64,000 bases of DNA from VXYL01 sp965199915 (GCA_965199915.1 OZ241348.1:930001-994000); one strand, 5' to 3'; positions 1-9,138 are shown, counted from the first letter of the stretch. Numbers and translations are program-made. Notes: generated by a model from the sequence alone, not told the origin.

Positions 1-739
1 AGAGCTTTGCGCCCAGCGAGGCGAGCACGGCGTCCGTGGCGGTGTTCACGTTGACCAAGAGTTCCGGCTGCGGCAACGCCGCCACATGCGCCCGCAGGCG
101 GGTGAACTCATCCCGCGACAGCGGCGCCACGATCCGAAACTCGGACACGTCCGCCGCCGGCTGGTTGGCGGCGCGTCGGGCCGGCGCGCGCGTCAAATAA
201 TCCAAGTCTTCGGCGCCGTGGCCGGTCACGTTTTGGTCCGCATCGATCCAATCCTGCCACGCATCGGCCATGAGCGGATCCAATTCCAAGTGGCGCAGCA
301 GGCGCTTGAAGCGCTCCCGGTTGGCCTCGGCGTCCGCGCCGAGGAGCGCGTTCAAGTTGAAGCGCGCGCGCAGGTCTTCGATGCGCACGGTCAACACGCC
401 CTGCTCGATCTCGAACGCGCGAGCACCCTCCTCCTGCCCAGCCGCGCCCGCCAAAGCCCATTCCTCCAGCAGCGTGTCCTTGACGCGGGTGGTCTCGTCG
501 CGCCAGTCCGCGTGCAGCAGCTGGCGCGCCCAGGCTTCCCCGCCCAAGGCGTACTGGCGCGCCTGGGAGGTGTCGAACAGCAGCCGGCTGCGCACCACGT
601 CCAGCGTGTGGCGGCTCGCCATCTCGTAGGCCAGCGCGGTGGCCACGGACACGATGAGCAGCACGCTCACCAAGGCGACGCCGCGCGTGCCGGTTCGGCC
701 CCGGCTTATTGCCTGCCGGCTTATTGCCGGCCGTCTCAT
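1..739 (-). CDS. gspK: GspK, type II secretion minor pseudopilin (partial, C-terminus off the left edge)
   Basis: Minor pseudopilin thought to cap the type II secretion pseudopilus. About 246 codons are visible of a family that is usually 300-330 residues. The start ATG at 737-739 overlaps the gspJ stop as ATGA. The N-terminus is a basic leader (MRRPAISRQ...) ending in Arg-Gly, followed by VALVSVLLIVSVATALAYE, the type III signal and hydrophobic helix. As usual for GspK, the Glu at +5 found in the other pseudopilins is absent. The body contains the typical FEIEQGVLTVRIEDLRARFNLN segment, then a helical region with LDPLMADAWQDWIDAD. It is the last visible gene of the gspE-to-gspK operon; gspL/M presumably lie beyond the edge (inference). 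Confidence 0.9.
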   Translation of the reverse strand, partial: MRRPAISRQAISRGRTGTRGVALVSVLLIVSVATALAYEMASRHTLDVVRSRLLFDTSQARQYALGGEAWARQLLHADWRDETTRVKDTLLEEWALAGAAGQEEGARAFEIEQGVLTVRIEDLRARFNLNALLGADAEANRERFKRLLRHLELDPLMADAWQDWIDADQNVTGHGAEDLDYLTRAPARRAANQPAADVSEFRIVAPLSRDEFTRLRAHVAALPQPELLVNVNTATDAVLASLGAKL

Positions 740-1458
740 GCGGGCGCCTTCGGTGCGCCGTTCGGCGCCCGTTCCGGGTCGCGCGGGGCGAAGTGCAAGG
801 CGGTGGGCGTCGGCCAGAGCCGTTTCAGCTGGCCGTGATTCTCAAGCCGCAGACGCAGCTCCAGCGCCACTGGCTGGGCGTCGCCGTCGCCCTCGCCACC
901 TTGGGCAGGCCAGCGCGCATGTTCCGCGCCGGCGCCGTCGCGCACCACGAAGGTGGCGTCGACCACTCCCGTGAGCAGTGTCTGCGCGACTGGGCGGGCG
1001 TCGTCCGCCCGATCCAACACCGGCCAATACAAGCGCAGCAGCGTGTCTTCGCGCAGTGCGTACGCCACGCGCTGCAACTGCGCGCGCGGCTCGCCAAGGG
1101 GATTGCGCCAGCCGGCGCGGGTGAACTCGGCCAAGGTCGCGCGGCCCACCGCGAGCGCCGGCGTCGGCTCGCCGAACTCGTCGCGCACCGGGCGGGCGGC
1201 CAGCTGCAGCACGTCGCGTTCGATCACCGAGAACGCCCGCTGCGCTTGCGCGAGCACAGCGCTCCGCTGGTTGGTGAACTCGCTCATGTCCACCATGCCG
1301 GAAAGGATGCGCCCGGCCATGACGCCGATGACGCCGAACACCGCGAGCGCCACCAACATCTCCAACAAGGTGAAGCCGCGGCGCGGCGACGCCTCCGCAT
1401 GGCCCGGCGCCCTCGCGCACCCGACGCCGCGTGTCGTGGCCGGCTGAGCGCGTGGCAT
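736..1458 (-). CDS. gspJ: GspJ, type II secretion minor pseudopilin
   Basis: Minor pseudopilin of the pseudopilus tip complex with GspI and GspK. A prepilin motif RRGFTLLEMLVALAVFG near residues 27-43 gives the peptidase site (Gly/Phe) and the +5 Glu. The family segment FTNQRSAVLAQAQRAFSVIERDVLQLAARPVRDEFGE follows, and the C-terminal part contains LEHRLRLENHG-like GspJ sequence (seen as VALELRLRLENHGQLKRLW). The ATG at 1456-1458 was chosen because it overlaps the gspI stop as TGATG. A longer in-frame ORF reaches 1593 but runs into gspI. It ends in an ATGA overlap with gspK, so translation of these genes is probably coupled. About 240 residues, a normal family length. Confidence 0.93.
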   Translation of the reverse strand: MPRAQPATTRGVGCARAPGHAEASPRRGFTLLEMLVALAVFGVIGVMAGRILSGMVDMSEFTNQRSAVLAQAQRAFSVIERDVLQLAARPVRDEFGEPTPALAVGRATLAEFTRAGWRNPLGEPRAQLQRVAYALREDTLLRLYWPVLDRADDARPVAQTLLTGVVDATFVVRDGAGAEHARWPAQGGEGDGDAQPVALELRLRLENHGQLKRLWPTPTALHFAPRDPERAPNGAPKAPA

Positions 1459-1862
1459 CAGTGCCGCCCCACGAACGCGGTGAGCGTGTCCAGCGGGCCG
1501 ACGTCGCGGCTTTCGGCAATGGCGTACACGGCCACTTCCACCCGAAACAACGTCGGATGCGACGTTTCGATGGTTTCGGCGACGACGCGCCAATCGCGCT
1601 CGCCGCGTGTCACGCGGCGGCGATCGGTTCCGGCGCGCAAGGGTTCTTCGCTGGCAAGGCGCGCCAAGCGCATTTGCGCCACCGCGTCCTCGGCGAGCCA
1701 GCGGGCGAGCGTCTTCTCCTCCAACGCGCCGAGTTGCCGCACCGTCTCGCCGCCGCGCCCGAAGACGGCGATGGAGACCACCGCCAACACGGCCAGCGCG
1801 ATCATGAGTTCCAGCAACGTGAAGCCGCGCCGGCCGCGTCCGCGCCAGGCAACCGCCCTCAC
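1458..1862 (-). CDS. gspI: GspI, type II secretion minor pseudopilin
   Basis: Small pseudopilin expected to nucleate the tip complex with GspJ and GspK. The GTG at 1860-1862 is the best start: it overlaps the gspH stop as GTGA and leaves a short basic leader before RRGFTLLELMIALAVLAVVS, which carries the prepilin-peptidase glycine and the +5 Glu. After the hydrophobic helix come EEKTLARWLAEDAVAQMRL and a C-terminal RVEVAVYAIAES strand, both typical of GspI. About 134 residues with this start; a 169-residue reading is possible but would overlap gspH by about 100 bases. It ends one base into gspJ (TGATG). Confidence 0.92.
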   Translation of the reverse strand: MRAVAWRGRGRRGFTLLELMIALAVLAVVSIAVFGRGGETVRQLGALEEKTLARWLAEDAVAQMRLARLASEEPLRAGTDRRRVTRGERDWRVVAETIETSHPTLFRVEVAVYAIAESRDVGPLDTLTAFVGRH

Positions 1863-2500
1863 TCGCGCCACTCCAAGTCCGCCAGCAGGTCGCCTTGGGG
1901 ATCGCGGCGGGCGTCGCGCAACAACCGGGCGCGCACCGGCTGAATGCCGTCCGTGGAAGCCAGCCAAGCGTTTTCGTCGTCTTCGCCGCTCTGCAAGCGG
2001 GCGCGCTCGCCCCGGTCCAAGAAAACGGTCACCTCGAACGGGGTCACCTCCCCGCCCGGAAAAATGGCCACGTCCGGCGGCTCGGCGTCTTCGCGGTCGA
2101 AGTTCGCGGCCTCGTCCGCCAAGGCCTGCAACTGCTCGTCGAGTCGCTCCCGATCGCCGGCGTTGGTGGCGATGCGGAACGTCACCGCCGCTTCGGCGGG
2201 ACGTGCTTGGAACGGGCGGCGCGCCACTTCAATCCAATCCCCGGTGGCCCGATCGTAGCGCTGAAAACCGAAGCGTCCCTCGGCCACGCGGAGCCCCCAG
2301 ATCTCGTTGCGGCGCAGCGCCTCGCCGCGCGCCAGTTCGACCAATCGCGCCAACCGCTCGGCCTCGGCGCGCAGATGGCGGTGCCGGCCGGAATCGGTGA
2401 AACCCAAAGCCACCACGGTGGCCAAAATGCCCACGATGGCCAGCACCAGCAGCATCTCGAGCAGTGTGAAACCGCCCCGGGGTGGCAATCTCGCGGCCAT
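1859..2500 (-). CDS. gspH: GspH, type II secretion minor pseudopilin
   Basis: Minor pseudopilin in the pseudopilus shaft or tip. The N-terminus MAARLPPRGGFTLLEMLLVLAIVG has a nine-residue basic leader, Gly at -1, Phe at +1 and Glu at +5. Next comes AEAERLARLVELARGEALRRNEIWGLRV, the helical segment and first strand seen in GspH, then RFGFQRYDRATGDWIEV. At 213 residues it is slightly longer than common homologs because of an acidic insert around FDREDAEPPD. It follows gspG by about 50 bases and overlaps gspI as GTGA. Confidence 0.93.
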   Translation of the reverse strand: MAARLPPRGGFTLLEMLLVLAIVGILATVVALGFTDSGRHRHLRAEAERLARLVELARGEALRRNEIWGLRVAEGRFGFQRYDRATGDWIEVARRPFQARPAEAAVTFRIATNAGDRERLDEQLQALADEAANFDREDAEPPDVAIFPGGEVTPFEVTVFLDRGERARLQSGEDDENAWLASTDGIQPVRARLLRDARRDPQGDLLADLEWRE

Positions 2501-2549
2501 GGCAACCGTCGGCGGACTTGGAGCGGGCCGAAACCGGTCAAATCTCGGG

Positions 2550-3041
2550 TCAGATCTCGGAATAGCGGATGTCGGCGTCCAAGTCGTCGCCGCCCTCGGT
2601 GCCGTCCTGGCCGAGCGAGATGATCTCGAAGGAACGCCCGTCGAGAACGTACACGAACTCGTTCTCCCACGGATCGAGCGGCAGCTTGCGCATGTACGGC
2701 TCCGGCCCCCAGTGTTTCGGTTCCGGGAACCCGCTCGGCCTGCTCACCAACGCCTCCAAGCCCTGTTCGGTGGAGGGATAGTGGCCGTTGTCGATGCGGT
2801 ACATGTCCAGCGCGCTGGCGATGTTGCGGATGCCGCTCTTGGCCGCGGCCATGCGCGCCTTCTCGCCTTGGCCCCACATGTTCGGCACGACGATGGCCAG
2901 CAGCAGGCCCATGATCAGGACCACCATCATCACCTCGATGAGGGTGAATGCGCGCACCTTCCGGTGCGCGTTTGAGTTTGCTGCGCAAACTCCGCGCCCG
3001 GCCCGCTGCCGGGTGTTCCTGTTGTGAAAGCCGCTGTTCAT
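2550..3041 (-). CDS. gspG: GspG, type II secretion major pseudopilin
   Basis: Major pseudopilin, the main subunit of the periplasmic pseudopilus. FTLIEVMMVVLIMGLLLAIVVPN is the processed N-terminal helix with the +5 Glu. The C-terminal part has the GspG signatures NGHYPSTEQGLEALV, LPLDPWENEFVY and a final acidic calcium-loop-like segment SLGQDGTEGGDDLDADIR. The ATG at 3039-3041 has a strong GGAGGTG site 4-5 bases upstream. This start gives a 31-residue leader, longer than usual, and the residue before the cleavage point is Ala (KVRA/FTLIE) instead of Gly. Length 163 residues. It lies 59 bases after gspF and about 50 before gspH. Confidence 0.95.
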   Translation of the reverse strand: MNSGFHNRNTRQRAGRGVCAANSNAHRKVRAFTLIEVMMVVLIMGLLLAIVVPNMWGQGEKARMAAAKSGIRNIASALDMYRIDNGHYPSTEQGLEALVSRPSGFPEPKHWGPEPYMRKLPLDPWENEFVYVLDGRSFEIISLGQDGTEGGDDLDADIRYSEI

Positions 3042-3100
3042 GTTCACCTCCTTGCAAGCACGTCGACTGGTCCGCCGTGAGCGCGGACTTTGTCTGGTGG

Positions 3101-4339
3101 CTAGGCCACGAGCTGGTTCATGCCCATGATGGGCACGAGGATCGCCAGCACGATCGTCAGCACCAGCCCGGCCATCACCAGCAGCATGAGCGGTTGGAAT
3201 AGCTGCACCAAAGTGGTCACCAGCCGCGTCAACTCCTGCTGTTGATAATGCGCCACCTTGCCGAGCATGGCGTCCAACTCGCCGCTCGCCTCGCCGCTCG
3301 CCACCATGTGCAGGAACATCGGCGGAAAGTGGCCCACCGTCTCCAAAGCCGCGCGCAGGCTCGCGCCCTCGCTCACTCTTTCGACAGCGTCCGCGAGCCG
3401 TTGTTTCAACCACGTGTTGGTGACCACCTCGGTGGCGATGCGCATGGCCTCCACCAACGCCACGCCGCTGCTGGTGAGAATCGCCAGCGTGCCGGCGTAG
3501 CGGCTGGCGTTGCCGCCGCGCACGATCCTGGCGGCCACCGGCAAGGACAGCTTGCGCCGATCCCACGCTAGGCGCACGTTTGCTCTGCGGAGCAGCCAGC
3601 GCGTCGCCGCCACCGCCGCGGCGACGGCGAGCAGCAGCGCCCACCAGTTGGCGTTCAGAAAGGCGCTCGCGTCGATGAGGATGGTGGTCAAGAGCGGCAG
3701 CTCCTGCCCGGTGTCCTCGAAGATCTGCACGATGTTCGGCACCACGTAGATCATCAGGCCGGCGATGATGAGCACGGACACCACGAACAGGATGATCGGA
3801 TAGAACAACGCCATCTGCACGCCCCGGGACGCCTCGTAGCGCTGCTCGGTGTGGTCCGCGAGGTTGTCGAGCACGACGTGCAGGTAGCCGGACTGCTCGC
3901 CGGCGGCGACGGTGGAGCGGTACATGGAACCAAACGCCGCCGGGTATTCCCCAAGCGCGTAAGCCAGGGAGTGTCCTTCGAGCACCCGCCCGCGCACGTT
4001 CATCATCAAGGCCGACACGCGCCGCTGGCCGGTTTGCTGGGCAATGGTTTGCAGCGATTCCTCCACCGGCAGCCCGGCGGCGATGAGCGTGGCGAGCTGG
4101 CGCGTGACCAGCGCGAGGTCCATGGGCGAGATGCCCCTGCCCCACCGCCACTTGCGGCGTTGACCGGCGGCCGCGCTCGCCGCGCCGTTGCTGCGGCTGC
4201 TCTCGGCGGCCACCACCGATGTGGGCGACAGCCCTTGGTCGCGCAGCGTCTGCCGCACTTGGCGGCCGCTGTCGCCCTCCACGACGCCCTTGCGCCGGCG
4301 CCCCCCGGCGTCCAGCGCGACGTATTCGAAAACGGCCAT
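3101..4339 (-). CDS. gspF: GspF, type II secretion inner-membrane platform protein
   Basis: Polytopic inner-membrane protein of the assembly platform. It is 412 residues, the normal family length. The start MAVFEYVALDAGGRRRKGVVEGDS is the typical opening. Two T2SSF repeats are visible: the first at about 75-190 (LVTRQLATLIAAGLPVEESL...GEQSGYL) and the second at about 275-395 (YAGTLAILTSSGVALVEAM...ASGEASGELDAML). Membrane segments follow each repeat (VQMALFYPIILFVVSVLIIAG; FQPLMLLVMAGLVLTIVLAIL). It starts 3 bases after the gspE stop, indicating co-transcription with gspE. Confidence 0.97.
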   Translation of the reverse strand: MAVFEYVALDAGGRRRKGVVEGDSGRQVRQTLRDQGLSPTSVVAAESSRSNGAASAAAGQRRKWRWGRGISPMDLALVTRQLATLIAAGLPVEESLQTIAQQTGQRRVSALMMNVRGRVLEGHSLAYALGEYPAAFGSMYRSTVAAGEQSGYLHVVLDNLADHTEQRYEASRGVQMALFYPIILFVVSVLIIAGLMIYVVPNIVQIFEDTGQELPLLTTILIDASAFLNANWWALLLAVAAAVAATRWLLRRANVRLAWDRRKLSLPVAARIVRGGNASRYAGTLAILTSSGVALVEAMRIATEVVTNTWLKQRLADAVERVSEGASLRAALETVGHFPPMFLHMVASGEASGELDAMLGKVAHYQQQELTRLVTTLVQLFQPLMLLVMAGLVLTIVLAILVPIMGMNQLVA

Positions 4340-4342
4340 TGG

Positions 4343-5938
4343 CTATTGCGCGAGCGCCGCGGCGGCGGCGTCGTGGTCGCCCGCCATGCTGACGCGCAAC
4401 ACCTCGTTGGCCGACGTCACTCCGGCGAGGACTTTGCGCCGCCCGTCGTCGGCGATGCCGGGGCAGGTGCGGCGCACGTACTCGGCCAGCGCTTGCTCGG
4501 ACGCGCGATCGTGGATGCGTTCGCGCAGCCCGTCGTCCACCGTGGCCAGCTCGTAGATGCCGGTGCGCCCCTTGAAGCCGGAGTGGCCGCATTCTTCGCA
4601 ACCGACCGGATGGAACACGGTGGCGCCGTTCGCGGCCTCGCCCAGCAGCCGTTGCTCCATGGTGTTCGGCGTCGCGGCCACCTTGCACGCCGGGCACAGC
4701 ACCCGCACCAGGCGCTGCGCCAACATGCCCGCCACGCTGGAGGCGATGAGGAACGGCTCCACGCCCATGTCCACCAGGCGCGTGACCGAGCCGACAGCGG
4801 TGTTGGTGTGCACCGTGGACATCACCAAATGCCCGGTGAGGCTTGCCTGCACGGCGGTCTCCGCCGTTTCCAGATCGCGCACCTCGCCCACCATCACCAC
4901 GTCCGGGTCTTGGCGCAGGATGGCGCGCAGCCCCCGTGCGAACGTCATGCCGGCTTTGTCGTTCACCTGCGTTTGGCCGATGCCGGCGATCATGTATTCG
5001 ATGGGGTTCTCGATGGTGAGGATGTTGATGGAGTCGCGGTTCAGTTCGCCCATGGCGGCGTAGAGGGTGGTGGTCTTGCCGGAGCCGGTGGGGCCGGTGA
5101 CCAGAAAGATGCCGTGCGGCTTGGCGATGACGTCGCGCACCTTGGCGAGGGTCTCGGCATCCATGCCGAGGTTGGTGAGCTCAAGGGCGCCCACCTGCTT
5201 GTCGAGCAGCCGCAGCACCACGCGTTCGCCGTTGCCGGTGGGCAGCGTGGACACGCGCACGTCCACCTCGCGCCCGCCGATGCGCAGCGGGATGCGACCA
5301 TCCTGCGGCACCCGCTTCTCCGCGATGTCCAGCTTCGCCATCACCTTGATGCGCGAGACGAGCAGCGGCGCGAGGGCGCGCTTGGGGTTCACCGCCTCGC
5401 GCATCACGCCGTCCACGCGGAAGCGCACCTGCAGGAACTTCTCGAAGGTCTCGATGTGGACGTCCGATGCGCCGGCGCGGATGGCCTCCGCCAGCACCGC
5501 GTTGATGAGGCTGACGATGGGCGCGTCCTCCTCCTGATCGAGCAGATCCTCCGTTTCCGGCACCGAATCGGCGAGGCTGGCGAGGTCCAAGTGGTCGCCG
5601 ATGTCCGCGACCATCTGCTTCGCCTCGGAAGCGTCGCGCACATAGGCGGCGGTGAGCAGCTCCTCGAACTCGCCCTCGTCCACCGCGCGCACGCGCAACC
5701 GGCGGCCGGTGGCGCGTTTGATCTCCGCCAGGGTCGCCAGCGTGGGCGGCGTCCGGCAAGCCACGTCCAAGCAGGCGGCGTCCGGCTCGCCGGCCACCAC
5801 GACGCCGAACCGCCGCGCGAAGGCGAACGGCAGCAACGGGCCGGTGTGCACCGTTTCGCGCTCGGCCTCGCCGCCGTTGCGCACCGCTTGATCCGCGCCG
5901 GAAGACGGGTGCGCCGCCACTGGTTGTGTTGTCGCCAT
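4343..5938 (-). CDS. gspE: GspE, type II secretion assembly ATPase
   Basis: Cytoplasmic hexameric ATPase that powers pseudopilus assembly. It is 531 residues. The N-terminal domain includes RRLRVRAVDEGEFEELLTAAY. The ATPase core has Walker A GPTGSGKTTTLY near residue 280, an Asp box LTIENPIEYM, Walker B DPDVVMVGEVRDLETAETAVQAS and the His box LTGHLVMSTVHTNTA. A four-cysteine zinc motif follows (CPAC, 29 residues, CEEC), as in most GspE. No gspC or gspD lies upstream here, since the next gene is divergent. It is the first gene of the visible gsp operon, about 30 bases from the divergent leucine-rich-repeat gene. Confidence 0.97.
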   Translation of the reverse strand: MATTQPVAAHPSSGADQAVRNGGEAERETVHTGPLLPFAFARRFGVVVAGEPDAACLDVACRTPPTLATLAEIKRATGRRLRVRAVDEGEFEELLTAAYVRDASEAKQMVADIGDHLDLASLADSVPETEDLLDQEEDAPIVSLINAVLAEAIRAGASDVHIETFEKFLQVRFRVDGVMREAVNPKRALAPLLVSRIKVMAKLDIAEKRVPQDGRIPLRIGGREVDVRVSTLPTGNGERVVLRLLDKQVGALELTNLGMDAETLAKVRDVIAKPHGIFLVTGPTGSGKTTTLYAAMGELNRDSINILTIENPIEYMIAGIGQTQVNDKAGMTFARGLRAILRQDPDVVMVGEVRDLETAETAVQASLTGHLVMSTVHTNTAVGSVTRLVDMGVEPFLIASSVAGMLAQRLVRVLCPACKVAATPNTMEQRLLGEAANGATVFHPVGCEECGHSGFKGRTGIYELATVDDGLRERIHDRASEQALAEYVRRTCPGIADDGRRKVLAGVTSANEVLRVSMAGDHDAAAAALAQ

Positions 5939-5967
5939 CGCCCGGCGAAGGATAGCACCTTGGGACA

Positions 5968-8900
5968 GTGCTACACTGCCTGCCTTGTCGCAGAAACTCG
6001 ACGCGTTTGTTGAACAGTAAAGCGTTGAACAGAAAGCGCGACGTCGCAGCCCTGCTCTGGTGCCTGTTGCTGCCCGCGGCGCATGCCCAGGCGGCGGCGC
6101 CGACCAACCTCCTTGCCACCCCCGGCGACGGCCGGGTCACATTGTCTTGGGATGTTCCGCGCGATGGCCGCGCCGAGCGCTACGAGGTGTGCCACGGCAC
6201 CAACTGGGGCGCTTTGGGGGATTGGTCGCTCGTCGCCAACGGCGTGTCGCAACACACGGTGGCGGACTTGACCAACGGCCGGAGGTACTACTTCATGATG
6301 CGCGCCCGGTCGGATGTCAGCACGGGCGTGGTGGCGCACGCGTCGGCGGCCCTCGCCGCCCGACCGCACGCGGTGGTGGACATGCCGGACGACAGGCTGC
6401 GCGCCATGTTGGGGGCGGCGCTTGGCGTGGACGGGGACGCGGAAATAACCCAAGGCCAAATGGCCACGCTGAGGACCATGAGTAGCCGAGGCGACCGGCA
6501 CGGGACCATCGCGGATCTGAAAGGCATCGAGTTCGCCGTCAACGCCACCGAGCTCGGTCTCTATTCCCACGACATCTCGGACCTCTCGCCCCTGGCGCAG
6601 TTGCGAGCCTTGGAGAAACTCTGGCTTGACAACAACCAGGTTGTGGACCTCTCGCCGCTCGCCGAGTTGCCATCGCTTGGGGTTCTCAAGCTCAGGAACA
6701 ACCGCGTTTCGGACCTCTCGCCACTCGCGGAGTTGACGCGGCTTTACAACCTCGACCTCAGCGACAACCGGGTTTCGAACATCTCCGTACTTGCCAAGCG
6801 GTCTTTGCTGTTTCTCGAACTCAACAACAACGATATTTCGGACATCTCGCCCCTCGCGGAGACCTCTCTGCAAAGACTCTACCTCGGCGGCACCGGGATT
6901 TCGGACCTCTCGCCGCTCGGCAAGCACACGGAGATGACTCATCTCGGCTTGGCACAAAACCAGATTTCGGACATTTCGCCGCTCGCGGAGTTCACGAGGC
7001 TGAGATACCTCGACCTCAGCGGCAACCGGATCTCAGACATCGCGCCGCTCGCGAACATGGAGGGACTGCTCCAAGTCTATCTTCACAACAACCAAATCGC
7101 GGACCTCTCGCCGCTCGCGGAGATCGGGAAAGTGCGCTACCTCCATCTTCACAACAACGCAATCGCGGACATCTCGGCGCTGGCGGAATTGCCGCTGCAC
7201 TCGCTCGACCTCCACAACAACCGGATTGCGGACGTTGCGCCGCTCGCGGATCTGACGGACCTTGAGTGGCTCCACCTCCGCGGCAACCGGATTGCGGACA
7301 TCTCGCCGCTCGCGGAGTTGACGGCCCTTGGGAAACTTGATCTGGGCGACAACCGGATCACGGACGTCTCGCCGCTCTCCCGCATCACCGGACTGCGGCG
7401 CCTCGCCCTCGACCACAACGCGATCGCGGACATCGCCTCGCTCGGAGGCTGGTCGCGCATGGGTCGGCTCTTTCTCAACGACAACGCCATTGTCGATGTT
7501 TCGGCCTTGGCCGGCCACGTCGCCGGCGCATACGTCGACCTGCGCGGCAACCCGCTCGGCAGCGCCGCGAAGACGATCCAGGTGCCGGCGCTGCGCCGGC
7601 ACGCGGGAGTGTCGATCGACGACGGGGCGCGGCGCGTGCCGTTCTTTCCGTCCGCCGGAGCGGCCGCGTCGGCGGGCGCGGCCTCCCGTCACGGCTTCGC
7701 GCGGGTGATCAACCACTCGGACCAGGCCGGCGTGGTGCACATCGTGGCCACTGACGAGGCGGGCCGCTCGCGCGCCACGACGTTGTCGGTAAGGGCGAAC
7801 GCGGCGGTCCACTTCGACGCGCGAGACCTTGAGCAGGGCGATCCGGAGAAAGGCTTGACGGGAGTGGGCGTCGGCGAAGGCCACTGGCGGCTGGCGCTGT
7901 CGAATGCGCCCGGCGGCGCACCCCTTGACATCGAGGTTCTCGGCTACGTGCGCACGCCGGACGGATTGTTGACGAGCATGCACGATCTGGCGCCCGAAGC
8001 CTTCACCACCCACCATGTGTGGATGTTCAATCCGGGCAGCAACCGGCGCCAAGTGAGCAGACTGCGGCTCGTCAACCCCCACAACCTCGGCGCGCTGGTC
8101 TCCGTGTACGGCAGGGATGACGCGGTCGCGCACGCCGCGCCTCTGGTGGACATCCTGGTTCCGGCGCGCCGGACGCTGGACTTCACCGCCGCGCAGTTGG
8201 AGTCCGGCGAGGCCGAGGGCATGAGGGGCGGTCTTGGCGACGGCAAAGGCAAGTGGTGGCTCAGCGTGGAAAGCCCGGTTCGCGTGATGCATCTGCTGGA
8301 GAGTCCCAGCGGGCACTTGGCGAACCTCTCCTCGCCGATTGGCAAATGGCCGCGGCGGGAGACCCTGTCCATCTACGCGACAGAGCGGGGGTACTACGAT
8401 CCCGGACGCGTCGGGCGTTTGCTGCATCGCATCCCGCTGTTCCCATCGGCCCCCGCGGCGTGGAGCAACCCGCAGGGCTTTCTCCGCGCCGTCGCCTTGG
8501 CGAACCGCAAGCCAACATTGGCGCTGCGCGCGTTTGACGATGCGGGACGCGCGTTCGGGCCGGACCTGCTGCGGGTCTCCCGGCGCGGGTCGACGCACTT
8601 CAACTCCAACCACCTTGAAGCGGGCGATGCCGCCAAGGGCCTGCCCGGCACTGGCGCGAGCGTTGGCGACTGGCACTTGGAATTGCGCGCGGACCAGCTG
8701 TTCCAAGTGCTCGGCTACGCGCGCCTGCCGGGCGGCGCCGTGGTCAGTCTGTACGATGTGGCGCCCCGCGCGCCGGACGGCAGCCTGTGGGTGCCGTTCT
8801 TCAATCCGGCCGACGACGCCGCGCAGGGCGTTCTGCGTTTGGTGAACTGGGGCGACGCGCCGGGCGCTGCGATGATCACCGGAGTCGACGACGCCGGCCG

Positions 8901-9138
8901 ATCCCCAGGCGGAATCGCGCGCGTGACCATTCCCGCCGGCGCGGCCGTCAACCTCACCGCCGAACAGCTGGAGAGCGGGAGGGCCGACGGGCTGTCCGGA
9001 TCGCTTGGCGACGGCGAAGGCCGGTGGCGGCTGCGGGTGGAAGCGCCGGCGGAGGTGGACGCGATGAGCCTCCTGCGCTTGCCGACGGGCCAAATCGCCA
9101 ACTTGTCCACGACGCCGAGATACCCGCCGTTCCAGTAA
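5968..9138 (+). CDS. Secreted leucine-rich-repeat protein with FN3-like domain and four C-terminal modules
   Basis: Predicted exported protein of 1056 residues. The GTG at 5968 is the longest start; TTG at 6007 or 6025 would place the basic residues directly before the signal helix VAALLWCLLLPAAHAQA. Residues about 45-130 look like a fibronectin type III domain (PTNLLATPGDGRVTLSWD...YYFMMRARS). About 16 internalin/SDS22-like repeats of roughly 22 residues follow from about 190 to 530, each resembling LxxLDLSxNRISDISPLAE. The last 500 residues hold four related modules ending in phrases such as ARDLEQGDPEKGLTGVGVGEGHWRL or AEQLESGRADGLSGSLGDGEGRWRL. No membrane anchor or LPxTG is visible. It is divergent from gspE, so it could be a type II secretion substrate (inference from position only). 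Its function is unknown. Confidence 0.85.
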   Translation: MLHCLPCRRNSTRLLNSKALNRKRDVAALLWCLLLPAAHAQAAAPTNLLATPGDGRVTLSWDVPRDGRAERYEVCHGTNWGALGDWSLVANGVSQHTVADLTNGRRYYFMMRARSDVSTGVVAHASAALAARPHAVVDMPDDRLRAMLGAALGVDGDAEITQGQMATLRTMSSRGDRHGTIADLKGIEFAVNATELGLYSHDISDLSPLAQLRALEKLWLDNNQVVDLSPLAELPSLGVLKLRNNRVSDLSPLAELTRLYNLDLSDNRVSNISVLAKRSLLFLELNNNDISDISPLAETSLQRLYLGGTGISDLSPLGKHTEMTHLGLAQNQISDISPLAEFTRLRYLDLSGNRISDIAPLANMEGLLQVYLHNNQIADLSPLAEIGKVRYLHLHNNAIADISALAELPLHSLDLHNNRIADVAPLADLTDLEWLHLRGNRIADISPLAELTALGKLDLGDNRITDVSPLSRITGLRRLALDHNAIADIASLGGWSRMGRLFLNDNAIVDVSALAGHVAGAYVDLRGNPLGSAAKTIQVPALRRHAGVSIDDGARRVPFFPSAGAAASAGAASRHGFARVINHSDQAGVVHIVATDEAGRSRATTLSVRANAAVHFDARDLEQGDPEKGLTGVGVGEGHWRLALSNAPGGAPLDIEVLGYVRTPDGLLTSMHDLAPEAFTTHHVWMFNPGSNRRQVSRLRLVNPHNLGALVSVYGRDDAVAHAAPLVDILVPARRTLDFTAAQLESGEAEGMRGGLGDGKGKWWLSVESPVRVMHLLESPSGHLANLSSPIGKWPRRETLSIYATERGYYDPGRVGRLLHRIPLFPSAPAAWSNPQGFLRAVALANRKPTLALRAFDDAGRAFGPDLLRVSRRGSTHFNSNHLEAGDAAKGLPGTGASVGDWHLELRADQLFQVLGYARLPGGAVVSLYDVAPRAPDGSLWVPFFNPADDAAQGVLRLVNWGDAPGAAMITGVDDAGRSPGGIARVTIPAGAAVNLTAEQLESGRADGLSGSLGDGEGRWRLRVEAPAEVDAMSLLRLPTGQIANLSTTPRYPPFQ

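Noticed and set aside
3851..6013. Plus-strand open frame of 720 codons opposite gspE and gspF
   Set aside because: Composition is His/Arg/Gln-rich without motifs, and both minus-strand genes are unambiguous.
7033..9093. Minus-strand frame of 686 codons opposite the leucine-rich-repeat gene
   Set aside because: Repetitive Arg/Glu/Val text mirrors the repeat structure of the sense gene; no start signal or family match.
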